Shown: positions 12,119 to 24,294 of the stretch, piece after piece | How positions within the stretch are numbered: position 1 is the first letter of the stretch | Layout of the letters: each line of letters opens with the position of its first letter | Source: Pohlia nutans | Lineage: Eukaryota; Streptophyta; Bryopsida; Bryales; Mniaceae | Direction of reading: 5' to 3' | Length of the DNA: 64,000 bases | Assembly (NCBI GenBank): GCA_022496805.1 | Contig: CM040097.1 | Coordinates: 19,644,072-19,708,071 of the forward strand | Notes under the pieces: generated by a model | What the model saw: the letters and a program-made list of their open reading frames with translations, nothing else | Told to the model about the DNA's origin: nothing | The model's database searches: none | Program-made: the position numbers and the translations under genes

Positions 12119-15100
12119 TATATACATATAAATCATACTTTATCTTCTTTTTTAAAATAAAAATATGTTTTGAAAGTTTTTAAGATCGCCTATTTGGTGG
12201 TTTCACACTAAGGTGCATTCATATTTTTGTTCAAATTGACGATATTGATACTTTAAAATTTCATTGTACTGTACATTATAGCTTTCATCATAAGCTTTTT
12301 GCTTTTAGGCTTAAATTTACTATATTTATTGCTATCTACACTTTAAGTTTGGTCAACTTTATAATTAGTAAAGCTATCAAACATAGCCTTATTGTATTTT
12401 GTGCATTGTCGAACACATGAGTCACATGACTTGCATGCAATGTGAAAATATCCAGTAATGCAGTGCTTATTTACATTGACTAGAGAATTGAACTGCGGTT
12501 GGGCAATTATTCTCGGCAATATCTACTAGATCTTATTTGTTCTTTTCAATGGTGCAACCTGCTAGCCCTCAAAGATTCAAGTCCATACAATTACTCTCGA
12601 CAATATTTAGAAGATTTCAACATTCAAATTAAAGTAAAATGTGATGACCTTCAATGATTGGACTAGTTGAAGCCGACAAAAAAGCTTCAAAAAATAAAGT
12701 GGCTCACTATAAATAAAGAAGTCTTGCAATAAAAGAGCTTCTAGGCTTAAAATTAAATGGCTTGTGTGCATGTTAAGTTTGAGAAATTTCAAAACTTATA
12801 AACCTACCAAATAAAGTCCTTTGTGTTTTGTGCCCTCTACATGAATGACGCATCCATGTTATAAATTCACCCTAGTAGTAGCTCTTATATTTATAGGGCA
12901 TTTATATTGTATGGTCCACTAGAATTCTTGTCCCTGTGCACTCTTTTGAGGATTTTGAGAATTTGAAAAATCCATTTCAGAGAGAGAAAAATGTTTTTGT
13001 GAAATCTAAAGTGGCATGATGGACCGTTCTAATAAAAGAAAAAATTGATAGAAAAATAAAAATTTGACATTATATTTTAACGGAGGATGAAACAAAGGGT
13101 AAACTAGTGCATTGTCACAGTGCATAATATGCACTCTAAATTCTAAAAGAGAAGAAGAACAGAGGGTTGTGGATGGAATTTTAAGCTTTGAATTTTCCAC
13201 TCTTCAAATATGTGAAGAAAAATATCTTCCAAATTTTTCAATTTTTTTGAATTGATTAAAGTTTCAAATTTTAAACGTGTTATTTTTGTGAGGGACTAAT
13301 TGTTTCTCTATTTTTAAAAACTTTTTTTTATGGATTTCTTTTTTGAATGTACTTGAGAATGAATTTTTTTAGGTTGGCTTAATTTTAGATTTTTTAAATA
13401 CAGAATTATACATGAACTATATTTACATTCAAAATTTGATAATAAATTGCTAAAGCTGTTATTAAAATGGGAATTTTGATACTCAATATCTTCAAGATAA
13501 AATCCTTTTAACATTTTACAATTTTATTTTTTGGATAATATGTATATAAATGTAGAAGTTGGTTTACTCATTTTTCATGAAATCATTGCTACATAGTTTT
13601 CAAATTGGTTTGAAAATTAGCTTTTGAAACAAAATGCTCAAAGTGCACAAATGTGCACCAAAATGTAGTTAGTTCGCCAAGAGGAGTTGGTGGACCCTAC
13701 CATATAAATGCCCTATAATGTTGATTGATTCCAAACCTAAAACCAACTAAGTAACTTGTTAGCTACAACCTTTTGGACTGCAAATGGATTGATGTGGAAA
13801 GTGTGATTTCTATAGTGACACTCATTTATAATCACGCCACAAAGGTGTACTCATTCGATTGAGGGGACATTGATTCTCTAAATAATTTTGTCGTGGAGAA
13901 GACTTGTTTGAAGAGACAATTGCTTGACTAAGTTATTTCAAATGTGAAATCTCCTTCGCGGCGTTGGATTTAGCCCCAACAATTCTTGATTTCTCCCTTT
14001 GTCTCTAGTGTCTCAAATGTTTGAGGCATATTTAATCTCTAAACAATTCCCAAATCCATGTTTTGTGATTCTATTACTAGATTCTTGAAATTGTGTCTGG
14101 ATGTTGTGTTTGTGAACACCGCCTGTTTCTTGGCTTATTAATGATATAAATTTTGTATTCATGAACAAAGTCCGTGAGAAGACTTTTTTGGCTTATGATG
14201 TACATAGATGTTGTGTTTATGAACACGGTTTTGTGACTACATAATTTCTATTGTAAATTTGTAATGTATGATCTGTTGTTATGGAATAAGCCTGCTCAAA
14301 TGCTCTGTTCAAATATTGCCTTAGTGTATGTTTGAAGTTTAAGATTTTGTTCACACATGATTCTAAAACTTATAACTAACATGGGCCCCAAAGAATACAA
14401 AAAATAAATCATAAATAGTCCAAGAGTGGTGTAAATATGCATGAATTAGAAAATTATGTAGTTAAACAATCCTCCACAAAAAACAAATTTGAAAGATGAT
14501 AGTCCCTACGAAAAAACCATTTTGTCTCAAGTGTTTGCTTAATTTATTTAAGAGTGATCCCTAAAATGTTCACACACATATTATATCCACACACAAAATT
14601 TGTAGCAAATAATTATTACTTTTGAAAAATTCCATTTCACCAAATTCCAAATGCTACTTATATCACCAAAAGTCCGAGCAAATGTCAAAATTAATGTTTC
14701 AAATATTCCTCAAATTTCTTTTTGAACAATAAAAAGTTTTTCCAAAAAATTTGTTATCTGTATTTTAGGATAAGTTTTAAGAAACTCATGCAACTCAAAT
14801 AACTCTTTTTAAATAAAACTTGTGTTATTGGATGGTTTGGGATCATCTGATCATTTGGTTGTAAACAAGCGGAAGTTCTTGTCCAATTGTCCTATTATCC
14901 CTACCTTATATGTACATTATGATGAGAGTTTTTTCATGCAATTATATTGTAATTTCCCACCATAGGTAAATATCATCTCTAAACTTCCTCTAAACTTCCT
15001 CTTAGAAGAAGCAAAATGAAATTTGTCAAAAAATGTCTTGCTAAAATAAATTAGAATAAATCAAATGTAGTACACTCTTTATGCTCTTTAGTTTATTTTC

Positions 15101-15162
15101 CTAATACTAAAAATGAAAAATATCATTTAGGAAGTTTCAAGAAAAGTAACAAAACATTCCAA

Positions 15163-15205
<43 letters not shown>

Positions 15206-16719
15206 TAAAATTTTCTTTAGATTTCTTTTCCAAATACTGAAGTTGAAATACTTCATTTGGGAAGCTTCAAGAAAGGTAACAAAACATTACAATATATATT
15301 TTTAAATAAGTCATACTTTATTTTTTCTTTTTATCAAAATATGTTTTTAAAGTTATTGAAATTGATTATTGGGTGATATCACACTAAAGTGCATTCATTT
15401 TTTTTCCACAATTGACAATATTGAACCTTTAAAATTTCATTGTACATTATAGCTTTCATCAAAATCTTTTGCTTTTAGGCTTAAATTTACTGTATTGATT
15501 GCTATCTACACTTTTAGTTTGGTCAACTTTATAATTAGTAAAGCTATCAAACATAGCCTTATTGTATTTTGTGCATTGTCGAGCACATGACTTGCATGCA
15601 ATATGAAAATATCCAGTAATGCAGTGCTTATTTACATTGACTAGAGAATTGAACTGCGGTTGGGCAATTATTCTCCGCAATATCTACTAGATCTTATTTG
15701 TTCTTTTCAATGGTGCAATGTGCTAGCCCTCAAAGATTCGAGTCCACACAATTACTCTCGACAATATCTAGAAGAATCCAACATTCAAATTAAAGTAAAA
15801 TGTGATGACCTTCAATGATTGGACTAGTTGAAACCAAGGCATAAAGCTGCAAGAAACAAGGGACTAGTCTTGTAGTCTCCACTTTAGTATTTACACAAGA
15901 TTTACTTTTGAGGCTTGTTTTTACTATCCAACCATGTAAGTCCTGAAAATGAAGAGTTTTCATAGTCTCTCCCCTTGTGGAAGAGAGCCAATAAAATAGC
16001 TCACTGTAAATAAGGATTGCAATATAATATTGTAGACTTAAAATTAAATGGATTCTATGTATATTCATGTTAAGTTTGGGAATTTTAAACTTATAAACTT
16101 CCCAAATAATGTCCTTTTGTATTTTACGCCCTCCACATAAATGAGCCATCCATGCTATAAAATTACTCTAGTAGTAGCAATTAGATTTAAAATGTTGATT
16201 GTTTAGACTAAACTTAAAACCAACTTTTTAATTTCTATTTGTATATTAAATTGGTAAACTTTAAAATTACTAAACACATAAAATGAAATTGTTTTTTACT
16301 TCGTGGACTATCATACACGATTACACTCAAATAAACCACTTAAAATGCAAAAAAAACTTTGGTAGCTTTAAAAAATAAACATTTCATTTTTAGTTTAGAT
16401 ATGCTTATTGATTAACCTCTAAGTATCCAAATGGCAAAAATTAGTCACTTCTACACGATTACAAAATTTCATTTATAAGAGACAAAAAAATAATAATTAG
16501 AAAGGTTTTGTAGGTTTTTTCAAAAAACTCTTAAATGCGAGTACACATAGTCAAATTTGTAGAAAATAATCATTCTTTTTGAAAATTTCCATTTTACAAA
16601 ATACCAAATGCTACAAATATTACTCAAGTTTCTTTTTTTACAAAGAATTTTTTCTCCAAAAACATGGTTTCTAATTTTATATTATTTGTATAAACCCATG
16701 CATCTCATATAATTCTTTC
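11405..16719. other. AT-rich spacer with a 1.2-kb duplication and TA microsatellites
   Basis: No gene is supported. About 11760-12880 and 14905-16165 are diverged direct copies of one another, sharing for example GAACTGCGGTTGGGCAATTA. Each copy contains a (TA)n tract (12067-12128 and about 15168-15200). Copy 2 has an insertion in its right half around 15840-15990. Between them, about 13-14.3 kb, ATGTTGTGTTT occurs twice about 110 bp apart. Confidence 0.7.
12067..12128. repeat. (TA)n microsatellite
   Basis: A nearly pure AT dinucleotide run of about 50 bp is followed by interrupted TATACACATATATATACATATA. A second, shorter tract sits at the equivalent place in the duplicated segment near 15168-15200. 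Confidence 0.95.
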
Positions 16720-17563
16720 TTAACCCCTAAAAGACCGGAGCTCGGGGAGGTCACTTCCAAATATTACGTAACAACGTGCGAACAAAGATAGGGTACAAAT
16801 AAATCTTTGAAGATAATTTTTATAAATGATTTACATTAATATAGGATGCTCACAATTCATTACAAAAATAAAAATGAGAATATTCTTGAAATATTACTAA
16901 TTATAGTCAGAATTAATTTTAATTTTTAGGGTACTTTTAAATACCCTTTGTTCACACGTGATACTCAAAAGATACAAAGAGTGACCTCCCCGAGGACCGG
17001 AGGGTGTTGAACTTAGCTCTTATTTTCTTGATTAGCTCTTGTAACAAGCTCAATTCCTCATTGGTGTGGGGTACTTTTGACGATCGGTATCGTTGAAATT
17101 AAAGAAGACTTACGTAGCTTTTGTATGAAAAAAGGATCGACAAAATCGCACAATTTTTGAGAAAATGCCATTGTTGAGAAGATTGATGGAACTCGTTCGG
17201 GGTATTTTGTACATATGTTGAAATCGGATTGTTCAAAAGTGCTCCAAAAATTTTAAATTTTTTAATTTGAGTAGTGATCATTATTTTAAACATGTGAAAA
17301 ATATTTCATGTAACTTGGAGGTGTGAAGAGGAAGATATGAGGGTCTAAAGTGACGCCTAGATAGCCTCCATGATGTTCAAGAAAATCATCAAAAACTGCT
17401 GACTTTATGAATTTCCGATCAGGAAGTGCCTACAGATTCAGCTCTCAAAAAGAGCTAGGGTTTCTTTGTTGCTCATCTTACAATTCAAAGTCCAAGAACT
17501 CGATGTTCCTCATTTTCTAGTTCTAGAATCCACGTGGGGGCCTTATGGTCCTTTATGGGTTAA
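16720..17563. mobile_element. TTAA-flanked piggyBac-like element with a nested hAT-like MITE
   Basis: The left end is TTAA-CCCCTAAAAGACC and the right end is GGTCCTTTATGGG-TTAA, inverted repeats of about 13 bp with two mismatches inside TTAA borders. The left end has been split by the 254-bp MITE at 16741-16994. Without that MITE and one copy of its target duplication the element is about 582 bp, in the range of the other TTAA elements. It is therefore older than the MITE insertion. No transposase is encoded. Confidence 0.7.
16741..16994. mobile_element. hAT-like MITE, copy 1 (254 bp)
   Basis: The element starts CTCGGGGAGGTCACT and ends with the reverse complement AGTGACCTCCCCGAG, a perfect 15-bp inverted repeat. 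A perfect 8-bp target duplication GACCGGAG flanks it (16733-16740 and 16995-17002). An 8-bp duplication is typical of hAT transposition. The copy at 55209-55462 has the same length with roughly nine differences by eye; a longer relative sits at 28949-29225. Confidence 0.9.
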
Positions 17564-18150
17564 TAAAAACTTGTCATATTAGATGGTTTGGGATCATCTA
17601 ATCATTGAATTGGAGAGAAGGGAAGTTGTAGTCCTATTGTCCTATTATCCTATTAGATTGGGAAAATTCTTCAAATATTCTAAGAAAATATATGAAAATT
17701 CTTTAAATATTTCAATATTGAACAAGCAAGAGGTAATCTAGTGGACATGGACAAACAAACGGACATTGAGGGCGCACTGACAACCTTCTTCAGAAATCTT
17801 GAAACTTGGTTTCAAAGAAGGTAATAGTACAAACCACTAAAAGTAAAGAAGAAACCTTCTACATTTTTCAATGAATAAAATGATTTTGATATTATAATTT
17901 AAAATATAAAAGCCTCAAGAAAGATAACTAAAATAAAAGAAAAAGAAATCATACTAGTGTTTGGGAAATAATTAAGAAAATTCCGTTATAAAGTCCTTGA
18001 TATTTCCTTCAAACAGTTGACCAAGAACCTAATGATATCTTCATATCATTCTATCTATATTGTTTTGTAAATAGAATCTTTCCTCAATTTTAGACGGGTT
18101 TTTGCTTGCAACTTCTAATTTCAATCAACTATCAATGTACTTCAACCGGC
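17564..18150. other. AT-rich spacer
   Basis: Nothing recognisable is seen between the two TTAA-flanked elements. The stretch is AT-rich, with no open frame longer than background and no repeat structure apparent by eye. Confidence 0.5.
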
Positions 18151-18686
18151 TTAACCCTTTGAGGCGCCTGTGACGACATAGTGGACAATGAACATATACA
18201 AACTACATACATGGACAATTTTCATCCATCTAAATTTCTCTTGGTTCTTGTGTTAGTTCACTATCATTAGTATGGTACGGATCTTCAAAATGATATATTA
18301 TGATTTTTTGAAAAACAAACACAATCGGTTTATGTCAAGTTTCATTCTTAGTTCAAAAAGTGAGAGTTTAAAATGATTTTCCAAAATAAGTAGAATTAAA
18401 TAATGGAAATCATACCATCTTGTAGTGCAAGTCATTCCAGTTTCATTACAATATTTTTAAATTTTTGTGTGTTAATTTGGGATTTTAAATTGAATTTCAA
18501 GAGACAACCTTGCAAAATTAATTTAAAAATGTTAATCAGAAATATGATGAATTCAACCGTGCAGATGTGATCTTCACATTAACATTTACAACTTTGCTTC
18601 ATAAATCAACTCCATTTTTTATTTTCATCAAAAAATTTATAACAAATATTTGAAAACAGTGTTGAATCGGGACGTTAAAGGGTTAA
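18151..18686 (+). mobile_element. TTAA-flanked piggyBac-like MITE, long-end family, copy 1
   Basis: The borders are TTAA-CCCTTTGAGGCGCC on the left and ACGTTAAAGGG-TTAA on the right. The 536-bp body is clearly related to 24295-24805 (same orientation) and 35395-35948 (opposite orientation), sharing stretches such as TTTTCATCCATC and TCTCTTGGTTCTTGTG. The hairpin inside the left end (around GTGACGACATAGTGGACAA) is imperfect here but perfect in the 35.9-kb copy. Non-coding. Confidence 0.75.
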
Positions 18687-19017
18687 CTTACATTAACTAC
18701 TAATTCTTCCCAAATCTCTTTATACTACTTTCATAAACAGTTTTCAAAGATAAAGGTTTAACGAAACTCAATTTTTTTCATTTTAGAAGTTCCGCATTGT
18801 TTATTTCAATTCAAAAATATTGAATGCCCTCCATGAACCATTGAAGATTTAGAGGCCTACACAAGCTCAAAACATGGAACAACCTTTTGATAAGGGGTCT
18901 ACACAACCCATGCTTTGAAAGCGTATGTAGGACTAATAATTAGAAAACTTTCTTCTTTTTTATCATTGAACCAAGAATAGAAAATCTACATGTGTACTTT
19001 TTAAGTACAAATGAGTT

Positions 19018-20640
19018 CTACATTGTAAACTTGCTCTTAGTTCTGTTTGAGTAGGCCCTCTATTGCCTATGGCAAGGCCATTTGCATTAACGCACTTTCA
19101 AATGCAAATAGGCTCCACATTGTAAACTTGCCTCTAGTTGTGCTTTCAAAGTAGGCCCTCTAGGGTGTTTTCACGGTAGGGTATGGATGATGGCTTGATA
19201 TGGGTACTTCCTCCAAAAATGGTGTGATTTTCAAAAAATATATTTTTGGTAAGAAAAAAAAATTGGAAATTTACAAAAATTAGAGAGTGTTATAGACACC
19301 ATGGCTACAACTATATACATGGTGTTAAAGACAAAATTTCTAGCACACATAAAATGAGTTAAACATAAGTCAAACTATGTGAGACGCGTAAAAGTGGTAC
19401 CCATATCAGGCCATTCCCCGTATGGTCTTTGCCTTGAAATTCAATGACCACACCCGTACCATAAATGTGGTAAAAAGTGAGTTTTGAAAAGTCTTTAATT
19501 AGACATGGATCCCTAATTGGACGTTACTTCTTATATAGCTAAGACATTTTTTGAAAACAAAATTTAAAACCAAGTTCACCTTGAAGCTTTACGATTAATT
19601 ACAATATCATAGTAAAAAAATTGTAAGCGGTATAAATGAGTTTTTTTACATTTCAATTAAAGAAGGCCAATTTTAGAAATCTCATAACATGTATATATTA
19701 AGAAACAAATTAGATAAGGGGTTCAAGTTTTAAATTTGGCATGTCACATGAATTTTCCACTCAAAACGTCCTTTCAGTATTTTAGCCTATTTGATTTTTT
19801 AAAGAATATAAAATAACATTTTTAGAAACATGACTCCAAAAACATCATGGCTTAGATACGAGGATATGAAGAAAAAAAATTACTCCATAAAAATAATGTT
19901 TTCATCAATGAGAAAACTTCACACCGTATTTCATCCAAAATCCTCCAATTGAACCCATTTATTCTACAATTAGAGGCTGAAAAAATAAACAAATGCACAC
20001 AACCTAGAAATACATAACTCTAAAATTTCATGTCCCCATAGTGTATACCTTCTTTTCTACAAAAACCCAAAGTCCACAAAATGTCAAAACCCCGACGCTT
20101 GTGACAACATTTTCTACCATACCCTTTCTTGAAAACACCCTCTAATGCCTATGGCAAAGCCATTTACACTAACACATTTTCAAATGCAAATAGGCTCCAT
20201 ATTGTAAACTTGCTTCTAGTTACACTGTTTGAGTAGGCCATGTACTCATTATGGCAAAGCCGTTTCAAGTACACTAACGCACTTTCAAGTGCAAATAGGC
20301 TCCACATTGTAAATTTGCCCCTAGGCCATCTACTGCCTATGACAAAGTCATTTACACTTACTCACTTTCAAGCGTAAATAGGCTCCACATTGTAAACTTG
20401 CCCCTCTTTGTGGCCTTTTACTCCCTATAGTTAACCCATTACACTAACGCACTTCCAAGTACAAATAAACTCCACATTGTAAGTTTGCCCCTAGTTGTGC
20501 TTGAGTAGGCCCTCTACGGCCTATGGCAAACCCATTTACACTAACGCACTTTCAAGTGTAAATAGGCTCCACATTGTAAACTTGCTCCTTGTAGGCTCTC
20601 TATACCCTATATGACAAAGCCATTTACACTAATGCACATA
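19018..20640. repeat. Minisatellite-like array of about 85-110 bp units, split by an insertion
   Basis: About six and a half diverged units share the order ACATTGTAAACTTGC, GAGTAGGCCCTCTA, GCCTATGGCAAAGCC, TTTACACTAACGCACTTTCA and AAATAGGCTCC. Unit length varies from about 85 to 113 bp through internal deletions. The second unit is interrupted by the element at 19163-20140. The array ends about 600 bp upstream of the MYB start codon. It is not a CRISPR array: units and spacings are irregular and diverged. Confidence 0.85.
19163..20140. mobile_element. 978-bp inverted-repeat element inside the array
   Basis: The left end starts GGGTGTTTTC and the right end is GAAAACACCC; similarity continues to about 24 bp with three mismatches (the inner part is AGGGTATGG on one side, its complement on the other). 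TCTA directly flanks both ends (19159-19162 and 20141-20144), and removing the element restores an ordinary array unit. The superfamily is unclear: a 4-bp duplication is unusual, and 3 bp (CTA) would suggest PIF/Harbinger. No coding region was recognised inside. Confidence 0.75.
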
Positions 20641-21223
20641 CAAAAATACTCACTTAGAAAATGTCGTCTTCAACCTTACATAAATTTGAATTTTTTCAAA
20701 AAATGGATTTAAAAACATTACTATAAACAGCTGACTTTTGTGCTATGATTAGCAAGAGCAAGATAATTGATGATTTGGTTTTCAAAAGCACAGATAGATT
20801 CCCAACTAACCAGGCTGCCGTCGAAGAGAGTAAAGGCACTACTGAGAATGAATGAATCGGACGGCTGAGAGCAAGCCGTCGATCACCGCGTGCTGGCACA
20901 GCCCAGGAGTTGACTAGCGACGACCCCCACTTCTTATTATTACTACAACGTCCTGACAACCGACTCCTCTCACTTGTAAACACAAAGCCAAAGTTATAAA
21001 GGCCGCTGCCACTCCGATTCCAGTGAGTACCCACAGAGCCCCTGCACATGCACTCCCTTGGCTTTCCTCTCCTCTCATACATACATGCATTGCTCTTCTG
21101 ACTTCCTCCTGGAGCCGACCAAGCGTTACTTACAGCAGAACTGTCTGTTTTGTGTGCGTAGTTCGACAGAGTTCTACTTGTTGTTGTTGTTGGTACTGTT
21201 GTTTGTTCGATCGGTAACTAGCT
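20641..21223 (+). promoter_or_regulatory. Upstream region and 5' leader of the MYB gene
   Basis: Composition rises from very AT-rich to balanced at about 20.8 kb. TTATAAAG at 20994-21001 is a plausible TATA box, which would place transcription start near 21025-21035 and give a leader of about 190 nt. The leader would contain a 17-codon upstream ORF (ATG at 21048, TGA ending 21101). The start site is inferred, not seen. Confidence 0.45.
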
Positions 21224-22570
21224 ATGGCGAGAGCTCCTTGCTGTGACGAGAGACTGGCCTTGAAGAAGGGACCGTGGACGCCCGATGAGGATCAGAAGCT
21301 CGTGGCGTACATCCAGGCTCACGGCCACGGCAACTGGCGTGCTCTTCCGGAGAAAGCCGGTAAGCCAATTCCTCAATTCGGCACTCGGAAATAGAATTCA
21401 TTCCGTGACAGTGAAGAGAGAATTCTTGTAAAGTTCGTGATGGTGACGATGTACTTGTTGTGTGAATGGAGTGGTATGGGTCCTCTGGTTTTCGAGATTC
21501 TCAGTTTCGAAATGTGAGAATGTTGTGCAGACAATTTGTGTGTGGTGATGAATTTTGTGTTGCGTTTTGTTGTGTGAATGGAGTAGTTTGGGTACTTGTG
21601 ATTCTCAGTTTCGGAATGTGAGTCTGTGGAAGTTATTTGATGTGTGAGCGATTTGGGTTCTCTGGTTTCTAGATTTTCTGTTACAGAGAATTGACACAAT
21701 GTGTTGGGATTTTTTCCAGGTCTGGCGAGGTGTGGCAAGAGCTGCAGGTTGCGATGGACGAACTACCTGCGCCCGGACATCAAGCGCGGCCGATTCTCCT
21801 TTGCGGAAGACGAAACGATCATCCAGCTGCACGCGGTGCTGGGCAACCGGTGGTCGGCGATCGCTTCCCACCTGCCGCGCCGGACAGACAACGAGATCAA
21901 GAACTACTGGAACACGCATCTAAAGAAGCGGCTCACGCAAATGGGTATTGACCCCGTCACGCACAACCCGGCCTCGCCGCTTCTCGCAACGCCGTTACCG
22001 GGTCCGTTACACTGGACCCCGCTCACCTCCACGCGCCTCACGCACAGAACGCAATGGGAACTCACACTCGCCGAGGCCCACGCCCGCCTGAACCCAAATC
22101 CGCCTCACCCCACCGCGGCTTTCCTCCGCTCCTGGAGCCCCAAAACTGAACCTCCAAGTTTGCCATTTCCACCACCGCTTCAAGCACCGCTTCTTAGCCA
22201 GTTTCCTGAATTTTCTTACAATCCATCGACTGTGTACGACGGCGTGGCTATGGAGAATCTATTCTCCCCGACGAGCATTCTGCAGGGTCCGGAATACTCA
22301 GACTCAAGCAGCGCCTCAGGGAATTTTCATACCAAGAATGCCGACTGTTTTTCGAGCTTCAGCAGTTTTCCGATCATCGAGGACTCGCCTAGCATGAATG
22401 ATGACATCTTTTGGGAAGCGGCTGAAGATATCGACGTGACTGATCACTCTGCAGGAGTTGCAGGGGGTTTGGAATTAATGGCTCCTTTGCAATTGGATGT
22501 CGACGATCAGGTGTTTAGTCTGCCATTTGGATCTTCTTCCTTGTGTCACGGCGGTGCTTCTTCCCAATAG
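21224..22570 (+). CDS. R2R3-MYB transcription factor, MIXTA/subgroup 9-10-like
   Basis: Two exons, 21224-21359 and 21720-22570, join at a split Gly codon (GCC-G, intron GTAAGC...TTCCAG, GT) to give 328 residues. Repeat R2 has Trp at 18, 38 and 58; R3 has Phe71, Trp90 and Trp109, the normal plant spacing. The segment [20 protein letters not shown] is the recognition-helix region that binds MYB sites in DNA, so this is a nuclear regulator. The run after R3 ([14 protein letters not shown]) resembles MIXTA-like and suberin/cutin-related subgroups 9 and 10, which control epidermal and cuticle traits in plants; that assignment is from memory of the family. The bHLH-contact signature in R3 is absent. 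Residues 115-328 are Pro/Ser-rich and then acidic ([19 protein letters not shown]), a likely activation region. The second intron common in R3 is missing. No lesion is seen. Confidence 0.93.
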
Positions 22571-24294
22571 TAGTAGTATTATAATTATTATTATTATAGG
22601 ATCGATTACGCGGAGTTGCAGTGACGATGAAGTTGCGTGAGCCTGGCATTGACAGAGGTTCACATGCAAAGCTCTGCATTGATTTTCTGCAGTAGACAGA
22701 GGTTCAACTCCCTTTCGCTTTTCGTTTTTCTTCGTTTTTTTTCTTTTTGCATTGTGGAGAACAACTAGACCCTTGCCAGGAGCACATACCCTTGCCTACT
22801 AGGAGTACATACCCCTTGGGTACTGGGAACCCCCATTTCGGATGTAGTGTAGTATGAATCAACTTGGTGAACTTTCTCAGCATGAAAAATGCACAATTGT
22901 AATTACAGTGATTAAGTTTATTCAGGAAATTAAACATGGTTTGCAAGCGCAATTTTACTGTTGCATGAGTTTCTGTGTTCTGGTCTCCTGTCATATGTGT
23001 TTACGCAATTGTTTATGTCAGCAAACAATCTGGGACAATTAGGGTTGAGTGTGGAACTACAGAGGCTTGTTTGAATATGCTTTTGCAAAATGTTAACAGT
23101 TGTCGTTAGGAATGATCTTGGCAAAGCGACTTTAACCCAAAAATGTAAGTAAATTCATTCCTAAGGCCTTCATTGACACCACTCTTAATCTCATACCCGC
23201 ACAGGACCCCAAATTCATTCCTAAGTCCTTCATTAACACCACTATGAATCTCGTACCCCGTACATCAGGTTTGCCACATGTCACATAAACATTGACTGTA
23301 ACCATAAAATAGTCTAGGTGGCATCAAAAGAGTTGCCATGTGTCACATAAACATTGACAAAATAGTCTAGGTGTCACCAAAAGAAATAAATTGTTCGGAT
23401 GTGAGAACATTCCTTCAGTTGCTCATTCTAGAAGGTTGCAAGTTAGAGCAACGTTAGTCCACATTCATGAGTCATTAATGAAGTGTTCATGTGATTGTGC
23501 TCCATTAATTCACAATAGTACTTATGACATGTACTGGAGCAGACTTTTTTTACAAATTTGAAACAATCGACGTAGACTTTAGGTTAAGTTCGATGCTGTG
23601 TATCAAACTATCACTTCATCAAGTGACTGCTAAATGTAAATTTAGTTGAGAAGGGTTCATTCTTCAACTTCCTGTCAGTGAGTAGGATCTTCCAAGTTCT
23701 AAAAATGACCCAAGCAGGAAAGATACAAACTTATGCAAGGCATTTATTGGGTCTCGATCAGTTGTAATCAAATCTTTTAAGCACAATTCCAGGTTTGTAG
23801 GGCCGAGGATTTGGCCTTCTAGGGTCTCCTGTTGATTGAAGGAGCTTTTGACGGCTGGTGTCCTCCTGACAGAAAAATCTGAATGATTTGTTCCTCATAT
23901 CCAAAATGACATGGTGCAAAAGTTGCAAACAGTGTGAAAACATGAAACTCAGCCTTATTAACTCGGTGGCCATTTGGGTTTTATGTTCTGCCAACTAACT
24001 GCAAGTCAATGCTCAGGTTATAAATTTTCTCTTGGTGGAAGATTAATGCTCTCCGGGATAAAATTTCTGGGTAGTCAAGTCAATTGATTGGAGATTCAGT
24101 TATTAATTAAACAGGAGTCCAGGTGGACCCCCTACCTTGAGGAGCTGCCAGGTAGTTTATTTTCTATATTTTTAAATTGGTTTTTTCAATGCTTCCATCT
24201 CGTTCTCTGAGATCTTCAGCAAACAATATGGAATAATTCTGATTTGGAAATTATATTGTGTACGCAATACATAATGGCATTCAGTTAACCCTTT
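22571..24294. other. MYB 3' flank and spacer with short tandem repeats
   Basis: The first few hundred bases probably hold the MYB 3' UTR; a (TAT)n-like tract follows the stop codon. A 60-bp unit starting AAATTCATTCC is duplicated at 23151 and 23211, and a unit of about 62 bp starting TTGCCA is duplicated at 23271 and 23333. No gene is recognised. Confidence 0.5.

Noticed and set aside
19018..20640. Regularly spaced repeats considered as a CRISPR array
   Set aside because: Units are 85-113 bp, diverged and contiguous, without unique spacers, and the context is a plant nuclear genome.
20696..21082. 128-codon minus-strand frame upstream of the MYB gene
   Set aside because: It overlaps the MYB promoter and leader, shows no family resemblance and starts in the leader on the opposite strand.
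21605..21951. Alternative frames over MYB exon 2
   Set aside because: They are shadows of the GC-rich R2R3 coding exon in other frames.
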